Origin: Streptomyces viridochromogenes DSM 40736
Lineage (GTDB): Bacteria; Actinomycetota; Actinomycetes; Streptomycetales; Streptomycetaceae
NCBI RefSeq assembly: GCF_000158955.1
Contig: NZ_GG657757.1
Span: 3,940,454-4,004,453, forward strand
Direction of reading: 5' to 3'
Length of the DNA: 64,000 nucleotides
Part shown: in pieces, positions 23,587-32,918 of the stretch
How the letters are laid out: each line of letters begins with the position of its first letter
Position numbering within the stretch: the first letter of the stretch is position 1
Position numbers and translations under genes: made by a program
Notes under the pieces: generated by a model
The model's database searches: none
What the model was told of the DNA's origin: nothing
The model's input: the letters and a program-made list of their open reading frames with translations, nothing else

Positions 23587-25980
23587 ATGACGCATCTCGA
23601 CGCGGGTGCCCGGCTCGACTCCACGCGGCCGGGGGCGGTCACCTCGCGCGTGACCGGCCTGACCGGTGCTCAGGTCGCCGAACGGGTGGAACGCGGACAG
23701 GTCAACGACGTGCCGGTGCGCAGCAGCCGCTCCACCGTCGACATCGTCCGTGCGAACGTCTTCACCCGGTTCAACGCGATCATCGGCGTGCTGTGGCTGA
23801 TCATGCTCGTCGTCGCGCCGATCCAGGACAGCCTGTTCGGCTTCGTGATCCTCGCCAACACGGGCATCGGGATCGTCCAGGAGTGGCGGGCGAAGAAGAC
23901 GCTCGACTCGCTCGCGCTGATCGGCGAGGCGCGGCCCACCGTCCGCCGGGACGGGACCTCCGGACAGGTCAGCACCTCCGAGATCGTCCTCGACGACCTG
24001 ATCGAGATCGGGCCCGGCGACAAGGTCGTCGTCGACGGCGTCTGCGTCGAGGCCGACGGTCTGGAGATCGACGAGTCGCTGCTCACCGGCGAGGCCGACC
24101 CGGTCGTCAAACGCCCCGGTGACCAGGTGATGTCCGGCAGCTTCGTGGTGGCGGGCGGCGGGGCCTTCCAGGCCACCAAGGTCGGGCGGGAGGCGTACGC
24201 CGCGCAGCTCGCCGAGGAGGCGTCCCGGTTCACCCTGGTCCACTCCGAGCTGCGCTCCGGTATCTCCACGATCCTCAAGTACGTGACGTGGATGATGGTC
24301 CCGACCGCGATCGGCCTGATCATCAGCCAGCTGTTCGTGAAGAACAACGACTTCAAGGACTCCGTGGCGAGGACGGTCGGCGGGATCGTCCCGATGGTTC
24401 CCGAGGGACTGGTCCTGCTCACCTCCGTCGCCTTCGCGATCGGCGTCATCCGGCTGGGCCGCAAGCAGTGCCTCGTCCAGGAGCTGCCCGCGATCGAGGG
24501 GCTGGCCCGGGTCGACACGGTCTGCCTCGACAAGACCGGCACCCTCACCGAGGGCGGCATGGACGTCACCGAGCTGCGGCCCCTCCAGGGCGCCGACGAG
24601 ACGTACGTACGCAAGGTGCTCGGCGCCCTCGGCGAGTCGGACCCGCGGCCCAACGCCTCCCTGAAGGCGATCATCGACAGCTTCCCGGCCGTCGAGGGCT
24701 GGCGCTGCACCCAGGCGCTGCCCTTCTCCTCGGCCCGCAAGTACAGCGGCGCCGCGTTCAGCGAGGGCGACGGGCAGAGCACCACGTGGCTGCTGGGCGC
24801 GCCGGACGTCCTGCTGCCCGGCGACGACCCGGCCCTCACCGAGACCGAGCGGCTGAACGAGCAGGGTCTGCGGGTGCTGCTGCTCGCCCGGGTCGACCGG
24901 GACCTCGACGACCCCGAGGTGGCCAAGGGGGCACGCCCCACCGCCCTGGTCGTGCTGGAACAGCGGCTGCGACCGGACGCAGCCGAGACGCTGCGCTACT
25001 TCGCCGACCAGGACGTGGCCGCCAAGGTCATCTCCGGCGACAACGCGGTGTCGGTCGGCGCGGTCGCCGCCAAGCTGGGCCTGGCCGGAACCACCGTGGA
25101 CGCCCGCCGGCTCCCCGCCGAGCAGGACGGCATGGCGCGGTCACTCGACGAGGCCACGGTGTTCGGCCGGGTCACGCCGCAGCAGAAGCGGAACATGGTG
25201 GGCGCGTTGCAGTCGCGCGGGCACACGGTCGCGATGACGGGCGACGGCGTGAACGACGTCCTCGCCCTGAAGGACGCCGACATCGGCGTCGCGATGGGCT
25301 CCGGCTCGGAGGCGACCCGGGCGGTGGCGCAGATCGTGCTGATGGACAACAGCTTCGCGACGCTGCCGTCGGTGGTGGCCGAGGGGCGCCGCGTCATCGG
25401 CAACATCACGCGGGTCGCGACGCTGTTCCTGGTGAAGACGGTCTACTCGGTGCTGCTGGCGGTCCTGGTGGTCTGCTCACAGGTCGAGTACCCGTTCCTG
25501 CCGCGCCACCTGACCCTGCTGTCCACGCTGACGATCGGTATCCCGGCCTTCTTCCTCGCGCTCGCGCCCAACACGGAGCGCGCGAAGCCGCAGTTCGTGC
25601 GGCAGGTGATGCGGTACTCGATCCCGGGCGGAGTCGTGGCCGCGGCGGCGACCTTCGTGACGTACCTGATCGCCCGGGAGCACTACACGGGCCCCGGCGC
25701 CCTGGACGCGGAGACCAGCGTCGCGACGCTCACGCTGTTCCTCATCTCCATGTGGGTCCTGGCGATCATCGCCCGCCCGTACACCTGGTGGCGGCTCGGC
25801 CTGGTCGCCTCGATGGGCGGGGCGTTCCTGGTGGTGCTGATGGTGCCGTCGCTGCAGCACTTCTTCGCGCTGAAGCTGGTGGGGGTGACCCTGCCGTGGG
25901 CGGGGGTGGGGGTGGCGGCGGTGGCGGCGGTCGCCCTGGAGGTCGTGTGGAGGTGGGTGGACCGCCGCTTTTCCGGTTGA
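23587..25980 (+). CDS. CtpE-like P-type cation ATPase
   Basis: A 797-residue P-type ATPase. The actuator TGE motif is LLTGEAD near 166. VPEGL (271-275) is the membrane signature of helix 4, without the CPx of heavy-metal pumps. DKTGTLT is at 315-321 (phosphorylated Asp315). The hinge TGDGVNDVLALKDADIGVAMG lies near 555. The domain order and PEG motif match mycobacterial CtpE, implicated in calcium uptake. It lacks an N-terminal metal-binding domain. The transported ion remains inference. Confidence 0.88.
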   Translation: MTHLDAGARLDSTRPGAVTSRVTGLTGAQVAERVERGQVNDVPVRSSRSTVDIVRANVFTRFNAIIGVLWLIMLVVAPIQDSLFGFVILANTGIGIVQEWRAKKTLDSLALIGEARPTVRRDGTSGQVSTSEIVLDDLIEIGPGDKVVVDGVCVEADGLEIDESLLTGEADPVVKRPGDQVMSGSFVVAGGGAFQATKVGREAYAAQLAEEASRFTLVHSELRSGISTILKYVTWMMVPTAIGLIISQLFVKNNDFKDSVARTVGGIVPMVPEGLVLLTSVAFAIGVIRLGRKQCLVQELPAIEGLARVDTVCLDKTGTLTEGGMDVTELRPLQGADETYVRKVLGALGESDPRPNASLKAIIDSFPAVEGWRCTQALPFSSARKYSGAAFSEGDGQSTTWLLGAPDVLLPGDDPALTETERLNEQGLRVLLLARVDRDLDDPEVAKGARPTALVVLEQRLRPDAAETLRYFADQDVAAKVISGDNAVSVGAVAAKLGLAGTTVDARRLPAEQDGMARSLDEATVFGRVTPQQKRNMVGALQSRGHTVAMTGDGVNDVLALKDADIGVAMGSGSEATRAVAQIVLMDNSFATLPSVVAEGRRVIGNITRVATLFLVKTVYSVLLAVLVVCSQVEYPFLPRHLTLLSTLTIGIPAFFLALAPNTERAKPQFVRQVMRYSIPGGVVAAAATFVTYLIAREHYTGPGALDAETSVATLTLFLISMWVLAIIARPYTWWRLGLVASMGGAFLVVLMVPSLQHFFALKLVGVTLPWAGVGVAAVAAVALEVVWRWVDRRFSG

Positions 25981-25996
25981 GCGCTGCGCCGTCGTG

Positions 25997-26050
25997 GCTT
26001 GTCGCGCCCGCGCGGCGGAGCCGCATATCGACAACAGCCCCGCGCCCCTT
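25997..26050. repeat. Dispersed Streptomyces palindromic element, copy 2
   Basis: GGCTTGTCGCGCCCGCGCGG, CGGAGCCGCATATCGACAAC and AGCCCCGCGCCCCTT, read on the minus strand, nearly match copy 3 at 63807. The element contains GGCGGAGCCGC-type dyads and fills the space between convergent genes, where it may act as a terminator. Confidence 0.75.
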
Positions 26051-26058
26051 ACGTTCCT

Positions 26059-26817
26059 CTACTGCACGTCGACGAAGTCGCCCGCGGCGTTGATCGCCGG
26101 GGTGGTCGTGGTGCCCGCGAAGGAGTAGCGGAAGTAGCCGTCCGTGGAGGCCGTGACCGTGGTGCTCAGGTTGCCCGTCGAGTTGGACTTGATCGTCTTC
26201 AGCGTGCTGTAGGTGTTGCTGTCCTTCTTGCGGAACTGGAGGTTCACCGACTGGTTGGTGTAACCGGCGTACTTGAGGGTCTCCCAGTTGGCCCGGGACA
26301 GCTTGCCGGTGACCGTGATGGTCCTGCCCTTCTTCACCGGCTCGGGCGAGGCGTTGACCGTGAGCTGGGAGGCGCGCTGGAACTGGAAGGAACCGGCCTT
26401 GTCCTTCCAGATGTAGTCGTCGTCCTTGGCATCGATCCAGGCGCTGACGTACCAGGTACCGGCGTTGGCGTTGCTGAGCATGTCCACCTTCGGGTCCACC
26501 AGCACCGAGGCGGTGCAGGTCGAGGTGGTGGAGCTCGACGCCTTGCAGGTGGGCTTGCCGGTCGAGAAGTACCCGTAGTCGGGGCCCTCCAGCGAGAACT
26601 CCTCAGCGCCCAGGATGCCCGAGTCGTCGGTGGCGGTCACGCTGACCGTGATCGTCTTCGGGCTCGATATGCCCACGGACACCTTGTTGTCGCCGTCGAC
26701 GACGACCTTGGTGATCCGGGTGTCGCCGAATCCGCCGTCGGCCTGCGCGGCCGGCACGGCGAGGGCGGAGAGGGCCAGGGCGCCGGTGACGGCGGCCACG
26801 GTGGCTCGAATGCGCAT
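26059..26817 (-). CDS. Secreted beta-sandwich protein (annotated in relatives as calcium-binding)
   Basis: A 252-residue exported protein with signal peptide 1 to about 26 (VPAAQA). The mature part looks like two Ig-like beta domains: residues about 30-140 with VVDGDNKVSVGISSPKTITVSVTATDDSG, and 145-252 with VKKGRTITVTGKLSRANW and the YxxYxNQSVNLQFRKKDSNTYSTLKTIKS pattern common in Streptomyces surface proteins. It has no anchor or catalytic motif. Calcium binding is a family label that I cannot confirm from residues. Confidence 0.78.
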   Translation of the reverse strand: MRIRATVAAVTGALALSALAVPAAQADGGFGDTRITKVVVDGDNKVSVGISSPKTITVSVTATDDSGILGAEEFSLEGPDYGYFSTGKPTCKASSSTTSTCTASVLVDPKVDMLSNANAGTWYVSAWIDAKDDDYIWKDKAGSFQFQRASQLTVNASPEPVKKGRTITVTGKLSRANWETLKYAGYTNQSVNLQFRKKDSNTYSTLKTIKSNSTGNLSTTVTASTDGYFRYSFAGTTTTPAINAAGDFVDVQ

Positions 26818-26975
26818 GCGTTCCCCAGGTGGAGAGGGGCCCCGGTGCTCTTCGTCGGCTCTCGGGGCCCAGGTGATCGTGGAGTCTGGTGACTCACGCG
26901 ATCAGATCCGCAAGGCGGTGGAAAGGTTGTACGGGAGGTGAATAATTCGTGTGAAGATCTCGCACGACCTCGCCG

Positions 26976-28268
26976 TCAGTCGAACCACCGGTCCCGCGCC
27001 AGTTCCTCCGTGCGCGACGGGTCCTCCAGCAGGGCCGCCACCTCGAACCGCCGCGGCCACTGCCCGGCCGCCCAGGCGAGCCCGGCCGCGACACCCTCCA
27101 GGGTGGCGGCGTGCAGGACGCCGTCCTCCGTCAGGCGCCAGTCGATCTCCACGCCGTCGACGACGAGTTCCTCGTGTTCGACGTAGGAGGAGGGGGTGCG
27201 TGAGCCGAGCAGCGCACGGACGGCGTCCGGTACGCCGTGCTCCACGCCCTCGGACGTGACCTCCCCCGTCACCGACTCGCTCAGCCGCCGCACCTGGAAC
27301 AGCTCGGCCAGTTCGGCGGCGCGGGAGGGGCGGACCGGGAGGAGGGGCACCCCGGAGGTGAAGGGCAGCAGGTCCGGGGAGTCGCACACGACGGCCTCCG
27401 CCGCGTCCACGACCTCGACCCGCCCGTCGATGACGGCGCGCAGGTCGTCCGGCAGGGTCACCTGCTCCGGGTCCAGCTCGGCCAAGGCCCCGTACAGCGC
27501 GTGCAGCTGCGCGTCCGTCACCTCGCGCTCGGGATCGGCGAGGCGGTCGAGGAGTTCGGCGGCTCCGCCGGGCTCGTCGAGCAGCGCGGCGACGGACGTC
27601 CGGACGCCCAGGGCCCGCAGCACCTGTTCGTCCTCGAACCCGGTGGCGTCGGCCTCGTCGTAGAGACCGCGCAGGAGGGGGTCGCCGCCTGCCGAGCGGA
27701 GGCCCGCGGGGCGGCGGCCGTCGAGGACCGGGTTCCCGCGCAGCCACCAGGCGGTGTACGGGCGGACGGCCTCGTGCGTGCCGTCGTGCAGCAGGATCCG
27801 CACCGGCTGGACGATCGCGTCCCGCAGGGGCGGCCGCGACAGCAGGGACAGGGCCTCGGGCCACTTGTCCTCGTCGACCAGGTCCAGATCGCGGACGGCG
27901 ATGATCTCGGTGGCCACCGGCGGTACCGGACTGTCCGGGAAACGGTCGAGGACGTCCTCCGACCACACGTCGACCGCGTCGAGCAGGCCCGGGTCGTCGG
28001 GCTCCGCGAAGTCGCCCTCGCGGGGCTCCAGTTCGTCGGGGTCGAGGACGACATCGGTCGCCCGGACGAGCGCGAACGTCACCAGCACCCCGCAGGCCGC
28101 CAGCGGCTGCTCGCCCCACTTGCCGGCCAGTTCGGCGTCCACCGCGGCCAGTTCGCCCTCGCGCATGACCTGGGCGAAGGGGCCGCCGGGGTAGACGAGT
28201 TCACAGGCCGGGGCCGGTTCGCCGTCCTCGTCGGGCAGGGCGAGCGCGCCGAGCCAGGGGTTCGTCAC
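26976..28268 (-). CDS. C-terminal part of split Hsp90/sacsin-like ATPase protein
   Basis: A 430-residue reading frame starting at GTG 28266-28268. It has no recognisable catalytic motif, consists mostly of acidic helical sequence, and ends AALLEDPSRTEELARDRWFD. Its first residues, PWLGALALPDEDGEPAP, continue directly from the DEP of the upstream frame if one C of a CCCC run is removed. I read it as the C-terminal 40% of one protein of about 1,044 residues. GGAG lies 5 bp before the GTG, so independent translation is conceivable, but the 68-bp overlap with the upstream frame argues for a frameshift. Confidence 0.72.
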   Translation of the reverse strand: MTNPWLGALALPDEDGEPAPACELVYPGGPFAQVMREGELAAVDAELAGKWGEQPLAACGVLVTFALVRATDVVLDPDELEPREGDFAEPDDPGLLDAVDVWSEDVLDRFPDSPVPPVATEIIAVRDLDLVDEDKWPEALSLLSRPPLRDAIVQPVRILLHDGTHEAVRPYTAWWLRGNPVLDGRRPAGLRSAGGDPLLRGLYDEADATGFEDEQVLRALGVRTSVAALLDEPGGAAELLDRLADPEREVTDAQLHALYGALAELDPEQVTLPDDLRAVIDGRVEVVDAAEAVVCDSPDLLPFTSGVPLLPVRPSRAAELAELFQVRRLSESVTGEVTSEGVEHGVPDAVRALLGSRTPSSYVEHEELVVDGVEIDWRLTEDGVLHAATLEGVAAGLAWAAGQWPRRFEVAALLEDPSRTEELARDRWFD

Positions 28269-30111
28269 CGGGCTCCAGCCCCGCGTCCCGCACCAGCGCG
28301 AGCACGGTGTCGGCCAGCTCCTCGGCGTCGAGCGCGTCCTCCTCCCAGTTCACGCCGCCCTCGTCGTCGAGCGACGCGGCGACGGCGGCCCGCACCTGCG
28401 GGGTGGTGAGGACGGCCCGTGGGGTCGCGGGCAGGGCGCCCAGCTTCTCCAGGATCGGGTGCGCGGCGTCCGGGTGCGCGACCTTCAGGCCGAGGCGGGC
28501 CAGCACCTCCGGGTCGATCCGGGCGGCCTCCGGACTGGGCAGCAGCACCTGCCGGGGCCCGATGGTCGTACGGCCGTCCGCCAGCGGCACGGGCAGTCCC
28601 GACAGCCGGTCCGGGTCCACCCCGGCCAGGCTGTCGTAGAGCCGCCGCCACCAGCCGGGCTCCTTCTCCAGCCCGGCGAGCCGGTCGATCGCGTCGGTCA
28701 GCGGGACGCGTGCCACGCCCAGCGTGCGCAGCTCGGCGCGCCGTTCCAGCCCGGCGGGCAGCAGGGTGGGCAGCACCTCGGCGAGCACCCGCACGGTGTC
28801 CGCGCCCGCGCCCTCGACGATCTCGGCGTCCCGGGGACGGAGGGACTCCGGCAGTTCGTCGTCACCGTCGTGGGCGGCGGGCGGGACGGCGGGGGGCAGG
28901 AAGGCGGTCCGGGGCAGTCGCTCCAGGATCGCCTGGCGCAGGACGCCGTCCAGCTCGCCCTGGCCGAGCGGGCCGGGCACGAGGTCGATGAGTCCCGCGG
29001 TCACCGGCCGCCAGCCGCCGAGGAGTTCGGCGTACGCGTCGGCCGCGCGCTGGACCAGGAAGTCGGTCAGCGGACCCGGGGCGGCGTGCCGGCGGGTGGA
29101 GTCCAGCGGGAACGAGGCGATGAGCAGGGCCGGGACGCCGAGCGGCTCGTCGCTGGGCGTGGGGGCGTGTACGACCGGGCTGGTGCGGGGCCGGGCGGGG
29201 CTGCCGTCGGCGTCGACGGGCACGGCCCAGGTGACCGACCAGTGGGGGCGCAGCCGCTCCTCGACGGGCCGGCCGGCGAGCAGCTCGGGGGTGAGGGGGC
29301 CGTGCGCGGCGGAGGTGCGCCAGTGGGTGACGCCGTCCAGGGAGTCGTCGACGACGGTGAAGGGGCCGTCGGTGCGGCGGGAGATCGTCCGGGGGCTCTC
29401 GTCATGGATCTCCACGACGACCTCTTCGAGGCCGGGGAGGGCGAGCAGCAGGGCGTCGTCCACGGCCCGCAGCAGGCGTTCGGCGAGGTCGGCGGCGGGG
29501 GTGTCGCGCAGGGGGAGGATGACGGCGGTGTCGTACGGGCCGGGCGCGGAGCCCTCGGCGGCGAACGGCAGCCGTAGCAGCGGTACGTGCCCGTCGCGTC
29601 GCCGGATCTCGTCTCCGAGGCCGGGGCTGTGCCGGGCGGTGTCGGCGGCCAGTTCCCGGGCCTCGGCGAGGGACCAGCGGACCCCTCCGTGCCGGCCGAC
29701 GAGGGCGGGCTCGTCGGTGACGGACAGGACGGCGGCGAAGCCGACGCCGAAACGCCCGACGGCGTGCTCGTTGGTCTCGCGCTTCGCCGACGCCCGCAGG
29801 GTCGACAGCGACTCGACACCGGCCGCGTCCAGCGGCGCCCCGGTGTTGGCGGCGACGAGGACGCCCTCCCGCAGGGTGAGCCGCAACCGCCCCGGCGCCC
29901 CGGCCCGGGCGGCGGCGTCGGCGGCGTTCTGGGCGAGCTCGACGACGAGCCGGTCCCGGTAGCCGCCGAGGACGAGGTCCTCCTCGGCGTTGGCGTCCTC
30001 ACGGAACCGGGCGGGGCTGGTGGCCCAGGCGTCGAGGACACCGCGCCGCAGGCGGGCCGTACCGAACGGGTCGGCCCCCTCGGCGGCGGGCCGCACGAAC
30101 TTGCTGCTCAC
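28201..30111 (-). CDS. N-terminal part of split Hsp90/sacsin-like ATP-binding protein
   Basis: A 636-residue reading frame with a GHKL/Hsp90-type ATPase domain. VVELAQNAADAAARAG (N-box, residues about 55-70), LVAANTGAPLDAAGVESLS (D/N-x-G box) and NEHAVGRFGVGFAAVLSVTD (G-rich lid) match bacterial sacsin N-terminal-like ATP-binding proteins of Streptomyces. After GLEPGDEP the frame turns into Arg-rich nonsense and stops, while the adjacent frame carries the expected continuation. The start is GTG 30109-30111 with AAGGAACG nearby. It is probably a chaperone-like or signalling ATPase of unknown client. Confidence 0.8.
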   Translation of the reverse strand: MSSKFVRPAAEGADPFGTARLRRGVLDAWATSPARFREDANAEEDLVLGGYRDRLVVELAQNAADAAARAGAPGRLRLTLREGVLVAANTGAPLDAAGVESLSTLRASAKRETNEHAVGRFGVGFAAVLSVTDEPALVGRHGGVRWSLAEARELAADTARHSPGLGDEIRRRDGHVPLLRLPFAAEGSAPGPYDTAVILPLRDTPAADLAERLLRAVDDALLLALPGLEEVVVEIHDESPRTISRRTDGPFTVVDDSLDGVTHWRTSAAHGPLTPELLAGRPVEERLRPHWSVTWAVPVDADGSPARPRTSPVVHAPTPSDEPLGVPALLIASFPLDSTRRHAAPGPLTDFLVQRAADAYAELLGGWRPVTAGLIDLVPGPLGQGELDGVLRQAILERLPRTAFLPPAVPPAAHDGDDELPESLRPRDAEIVEGAGADTVRVLAEVLPTLLPAGLERRAELRTLGVARVPLTDAIDRLAGLEKEPGWWRRLYDSLAGVDPDRLSGLPVPLADGRTTIGPRQVLLPSPEAARIDPEVLARLGLKVAHPDAAHPILEKLGALPATPRAVLTTPQVRAAVAASLDDEGGVNWEEDALDAEELADTVLALVRDAGLEPGDEPLARRARPARRGRRTGPGL

Positions 30112-30184
30112 GTTCCGTTCCTTCTCCTCGTCGACGTGAGGACGAAGGTACCGCCTGGGGAGCGGGGGGTGTCCGCCACGTCCC

Positions 30185-31108
30185 TCAGGAGTGGCCCAGT
30201 TCCTCGGTGTCCTCGTCCGACGTCGCCGGCACCGAACCCGAGTCGGGTGCCGGGCGCAGGGGGAACGGGTCCACCCGGGTCTCGTCGATCACCGGCGGGG
30301 CCGGCCGCGGGGGCCGGGGCATGACCGCGGCCTCGGAGTGGGCGCCGCAGCCGTAGGACAGGGAGACGAGACGGCCGTCGGCCGGGGAGAACTCGTTGGC
30401 GCAGACGCCGAAGGCCTGGCCCAGGGAGCCTCCGATGGGGACGAGGAAGCCACAGGTGGCGCAGGTCGCGGGGGCCGACTGGGCCATGGGGGTCTTGGCG
30501 CCGAACGCCTCCTCCCAGCGGTCGGCCGCGGTGTGCAGGCCGTAGCGGGAGAGCACCCGGGCGCGGCGCATGCCCAGTTCCTCCGCCACCGCCGCGACGG
30601 AGCCGCGGGACGGGGTGGGGAGGCGCGCCGGCGGGCCGGAGGTGACGTCCGCGTCCTCCGCCTCCACCAGGTCGGCCATCTCGTGCGACACGGCCGAGTT
30701 CGGCGCCGGCTCGTCCTCACCGGAGTAGCCCGGCTCCAGCCGGAGGTCCTCCGCGTCGGTGGGCAGCAGATCCCCCGGGCCCATGTCGCCCGGGCGCAGC
30801 CGCTCGCTCCACGGCACCCACTCGGGCGCGAGCACCGCGTCCGGGCCGGGCAGCAGCGCCACCTCGTCCACTGTGACGATCTTCGCGCGGGACGCCCGGG
30901 CCACCGTCGCGGCCCAGCGCCAGCCCCGGTACCCGAGCTCCCGGCACTCGAAGAAGTGCGTGACAACGCGGTCCCCCTCGGAGACCACACCCACGTGCTC
31001 GCCGACCACACCGGGCGCGGCGGCCTCCTCGGCGGCGCTGCGCGCGAGGTCGACGGCCTCGGCGCACAGACGGTCAGGGGTGCGGCTTCGCGTTGTCGCT
31101 GCGCTCAC
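30185..31108 (-). CDS. DUF3027 protein
   Basis: A 307-residue actinobacterial protein. The conserved core CRELGYRGWRWAATVARA and VDEVALLPGPDAVLAPEWVPWSERLRPGDMGPGDLLPT covers residues 55-120. A zinc-like CATCGFLVPIGGSLGQAFGVCANE motif (three Cys plus YGCGAHSEA) lies around 220-260. The function is unknown. It is one of the most conserved DUFs in the order and lies directly upstream of the Hsp90-like gene, 73 bp away on the same strand, so co-transcription is likely. Confidence 0.88.
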   Translation of the reverse strand: MSAATTRSRTPDRLCAEAVDLARSAAEEAAAPGVVGEHVGVVSEGDRVVTHFFECRELGYRGWRWAATVARASRAKIVTVDEVALLPGPDAVLAPEWVPWSERLRPGDMGPGDLLPTDAEDLRLEPGYSGEDEPAPNSAVSHEMADLVEAEDADVTSGPPARLPTPSRGSVAAVAEELGMRRARVLSRYGLHTAADRWEEAFGAKTPMAQSAPATCATCGFLVPIGGSLGQAFGVCANEFSPADGRLVSLSYGCGAHSEAAVMPRPPRPAPPVIDETRVDPFPLRPAPDSGSVPATSDEDTEELGHS

Positions 31109-31361
31109 AGGTATCGCTTCTCTCCATACGCCGTCTCACGAGTGCGCCACTCCCAGCGCCAGGGCGGACGGAGCGGACCAGGGGACCGCGTCGACGTCCT
31201 TCATCCATTCTGCGGGATGGCCGAGATACGAACGCTACCCTTCCGCCCTCCTTCGCGTACACCGACGGTGCCATGACCCGACCAATCGGACAGTCACCCC
31301 ACAGGCCCTAATACAAGCGGTAACGGCACTACCCACGGCCTTCACGGGGCACTATGACGAC

Positions 31362-32795
31362 GTGGCAGCCGCGAAGACGCCCCCGGGCGCCACCGGGACC
31401 GGTGGGTCGAAAGGGGTCAAGGGAAACAGCCGACTGAGCGGAACGGGCCGTCTGGGCGGCTCCTTCCGCCGGCTCGGCCGTGCCCTGCACTTCCCGGTGA
31501 CCCGCACCGCCCGCGGCATCCGCAAGGCCACCCACGCGCACGGCGCCGGCGAGTCCGGCCTCGGCAAGCTGATCGAGCTGCACGCTGTGAACGGCGCCGG
31601 AGACATGATGATCACCGTCGCCCTCGCGTCGACCGTGTTCTTCTCCGTGCCGACCGACGAGGCCCGGGGCCGGGTCGCGCTGTACCTCGCCATCACCATG
31701 GCGCCCTTCACCCTCCTCGCGCCGGTGGTCGGCCCCCTCCTCGACCGCGTCCCGCACGGCCGCCGCGCGGCGATGGCCTGCGCGATGCTCGCCCGGGCGC
31801 TGCTCGCGATCGTCCTGTCCGGCGCGGTCGTCAGCGGCAGCATCGAGCTGTACCCGGCGGCACTCGGCGTCCTCGTCGCCTCGAAGGCGTACGGGGTGGT
31901 CAGAAGCGCCGTCGTGCCCCGGCTGCTGCCGCCCGGCTTCTCCCTGGTGAAGGCCAACTCGCGCGTCACCCTCGGCGGGCTCCTCGCCACCGGCATCGCC
32001 GCGCCGGTCGGCGCCGGGCTCCAGCAGATCGGACCGCGCTGGCCCCTCATCGGCGCCTTCGTGATCTTCGTAGCGGGAACGTTCCTGTCGTTCAGGCTGC
32101 CGCCGAAGGTCGACTCCGCCAAGGGCGAGGACCGCGCCCTGCTGGCCGCCGACGAACAGCACCTGCACGGACCGCACCGCCGGCCCGTCAAGCGCCCCGG
32201 GCTGCGCACGGTCGGACCGGCCGTCACCCATGCCCTGGCCGTCAACGCCTCCATCCGCTGTCTCACCGGCTTCCTGATCTTCTTCCTCGCCTTCCTGCTC
32301 CGCGAGCACCCGATCTCCGGCCAGAGCGCGGCCGTGTCCCTCGGGATAGTCGGCGTCTCGGCGGGCGCGGGCAACGCGCTCGGCACGGCCGTCGGGGCCT
32401 GGCTGCGCTCCCGGGCGCCGGAGATCATCATCGTGACGGTCGTGGCGTGCGTGTTCGGTGTGGCGATCCTGGCGGCGTTGTTCTTCAGTGCCGTCCTGGT
32501 GGCCGCTCTGGCCGCGGTGGCCGGGTTCGCGCAGGCCCTGGCCAAGCTGTCCCTCGACGCGCTGATCCAGCGGGACGTGCCCGAGCTGGTCCGTACGTCG
32601 GCCTTCGCCCGCTCCGAGACCCTGCTGCAGATGTCCTGGGTGCTGGGCGGGGCGATCGGCATCGTGATGCCGCTCAACGGCACGGCCGGGCTGGCGGTGG
32701 GCGCGGCCATCGTCGGCGCGGGCTGGGTGACGACCGTGCGGGGGCTGATCGACTCGGCCCGGCGCGGCGGCACGACGCGGACGCGGGTGGCGTAG
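31362..32795 (+). CDS. MFS-type efflux protein
   Basis: A 477-residue membrane protein. Residues 1-75 are a Gly/Lys/Arg-rich cytoplasmic tail, then about eleven to twelve hydrophobic segments from GDMMITVALASTVFFSVP onward, including MAPFTLLAPVVGPLLDRVPHGRR (the MFS loop 2-3 pattern D-R-x-x-x-G-R). It likely exports an unknown solute. GTG 31362 is preferred because upstream codons lose coding character. It is divergent from the DUF3027 gene over 253 bp. Confidence 0.82.
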   Translation: MAAAKTPPGATGTGGSKGVKGNSRLSGTGRLGGSFRRLGRALHFPVTRTARGIRKATHAHGAGESGLGKLIELHAVNGAGDMMITVALASTVFFSVPTDEARGRVALYLAITMAPFTLLAPVVGPLLDRVPHGRRAAMACAMLARALLAIVLSGAVVSGSIELYPAALGVLVASKAYGVVRSAVVPRLLPPGFSLVKANSRVTLGGLLATGIAAPVGAGLQQIGPRWPLIGAFVIFVAGTFLSFRLPPKVDSAKGEDRALLAADEQHLHGPHRRPVKRPGLRTVGPAVTHALAVNASIRCLTGFLIFFLAFLLREHPISGQSAAVSLGIVGVSAGAGNALGTAVGAWLRSRAPEIIIVTVVACVFGVAILAALFFSAVLVAALAAVAGFAQALAKLSLDALIQRDVPELVRTSAFARSETLLQMSWVLGGAIGIVMPLNGTAGLAVGAAIVGAGWVTTVRGLIDSARRGGTTRTRVA

Positions 32796-32807
32796 CGCCC
32801 TTCTGGC

Positions 32808-32867
32808 GGATCTCCTGTTGGGTCTCCTGGTGGGTCTCCTGGTGGATCTCCTGGTGGATCTCCGTCG
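32808..32867. repeat. Five 12-bp tandem repeats
   Basis: Five consecutive units of consensus GGRTCTCCTGGT run from 32808 to 32867, starting 13 bp after the MFS stop; the last unit degenerates to GGATCTCCGTCG. The 12-bp period keeps every reading frame open. No protein use is likely. It may be a slippage-prone intergenic repeat. Confidence 0.9.
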
Positions 32868-32918
32868 AGCCGCACCCCGCGTGGGCGGTCCGACGCGCGT
32901 GCCCGATAGCCTTCGCCC

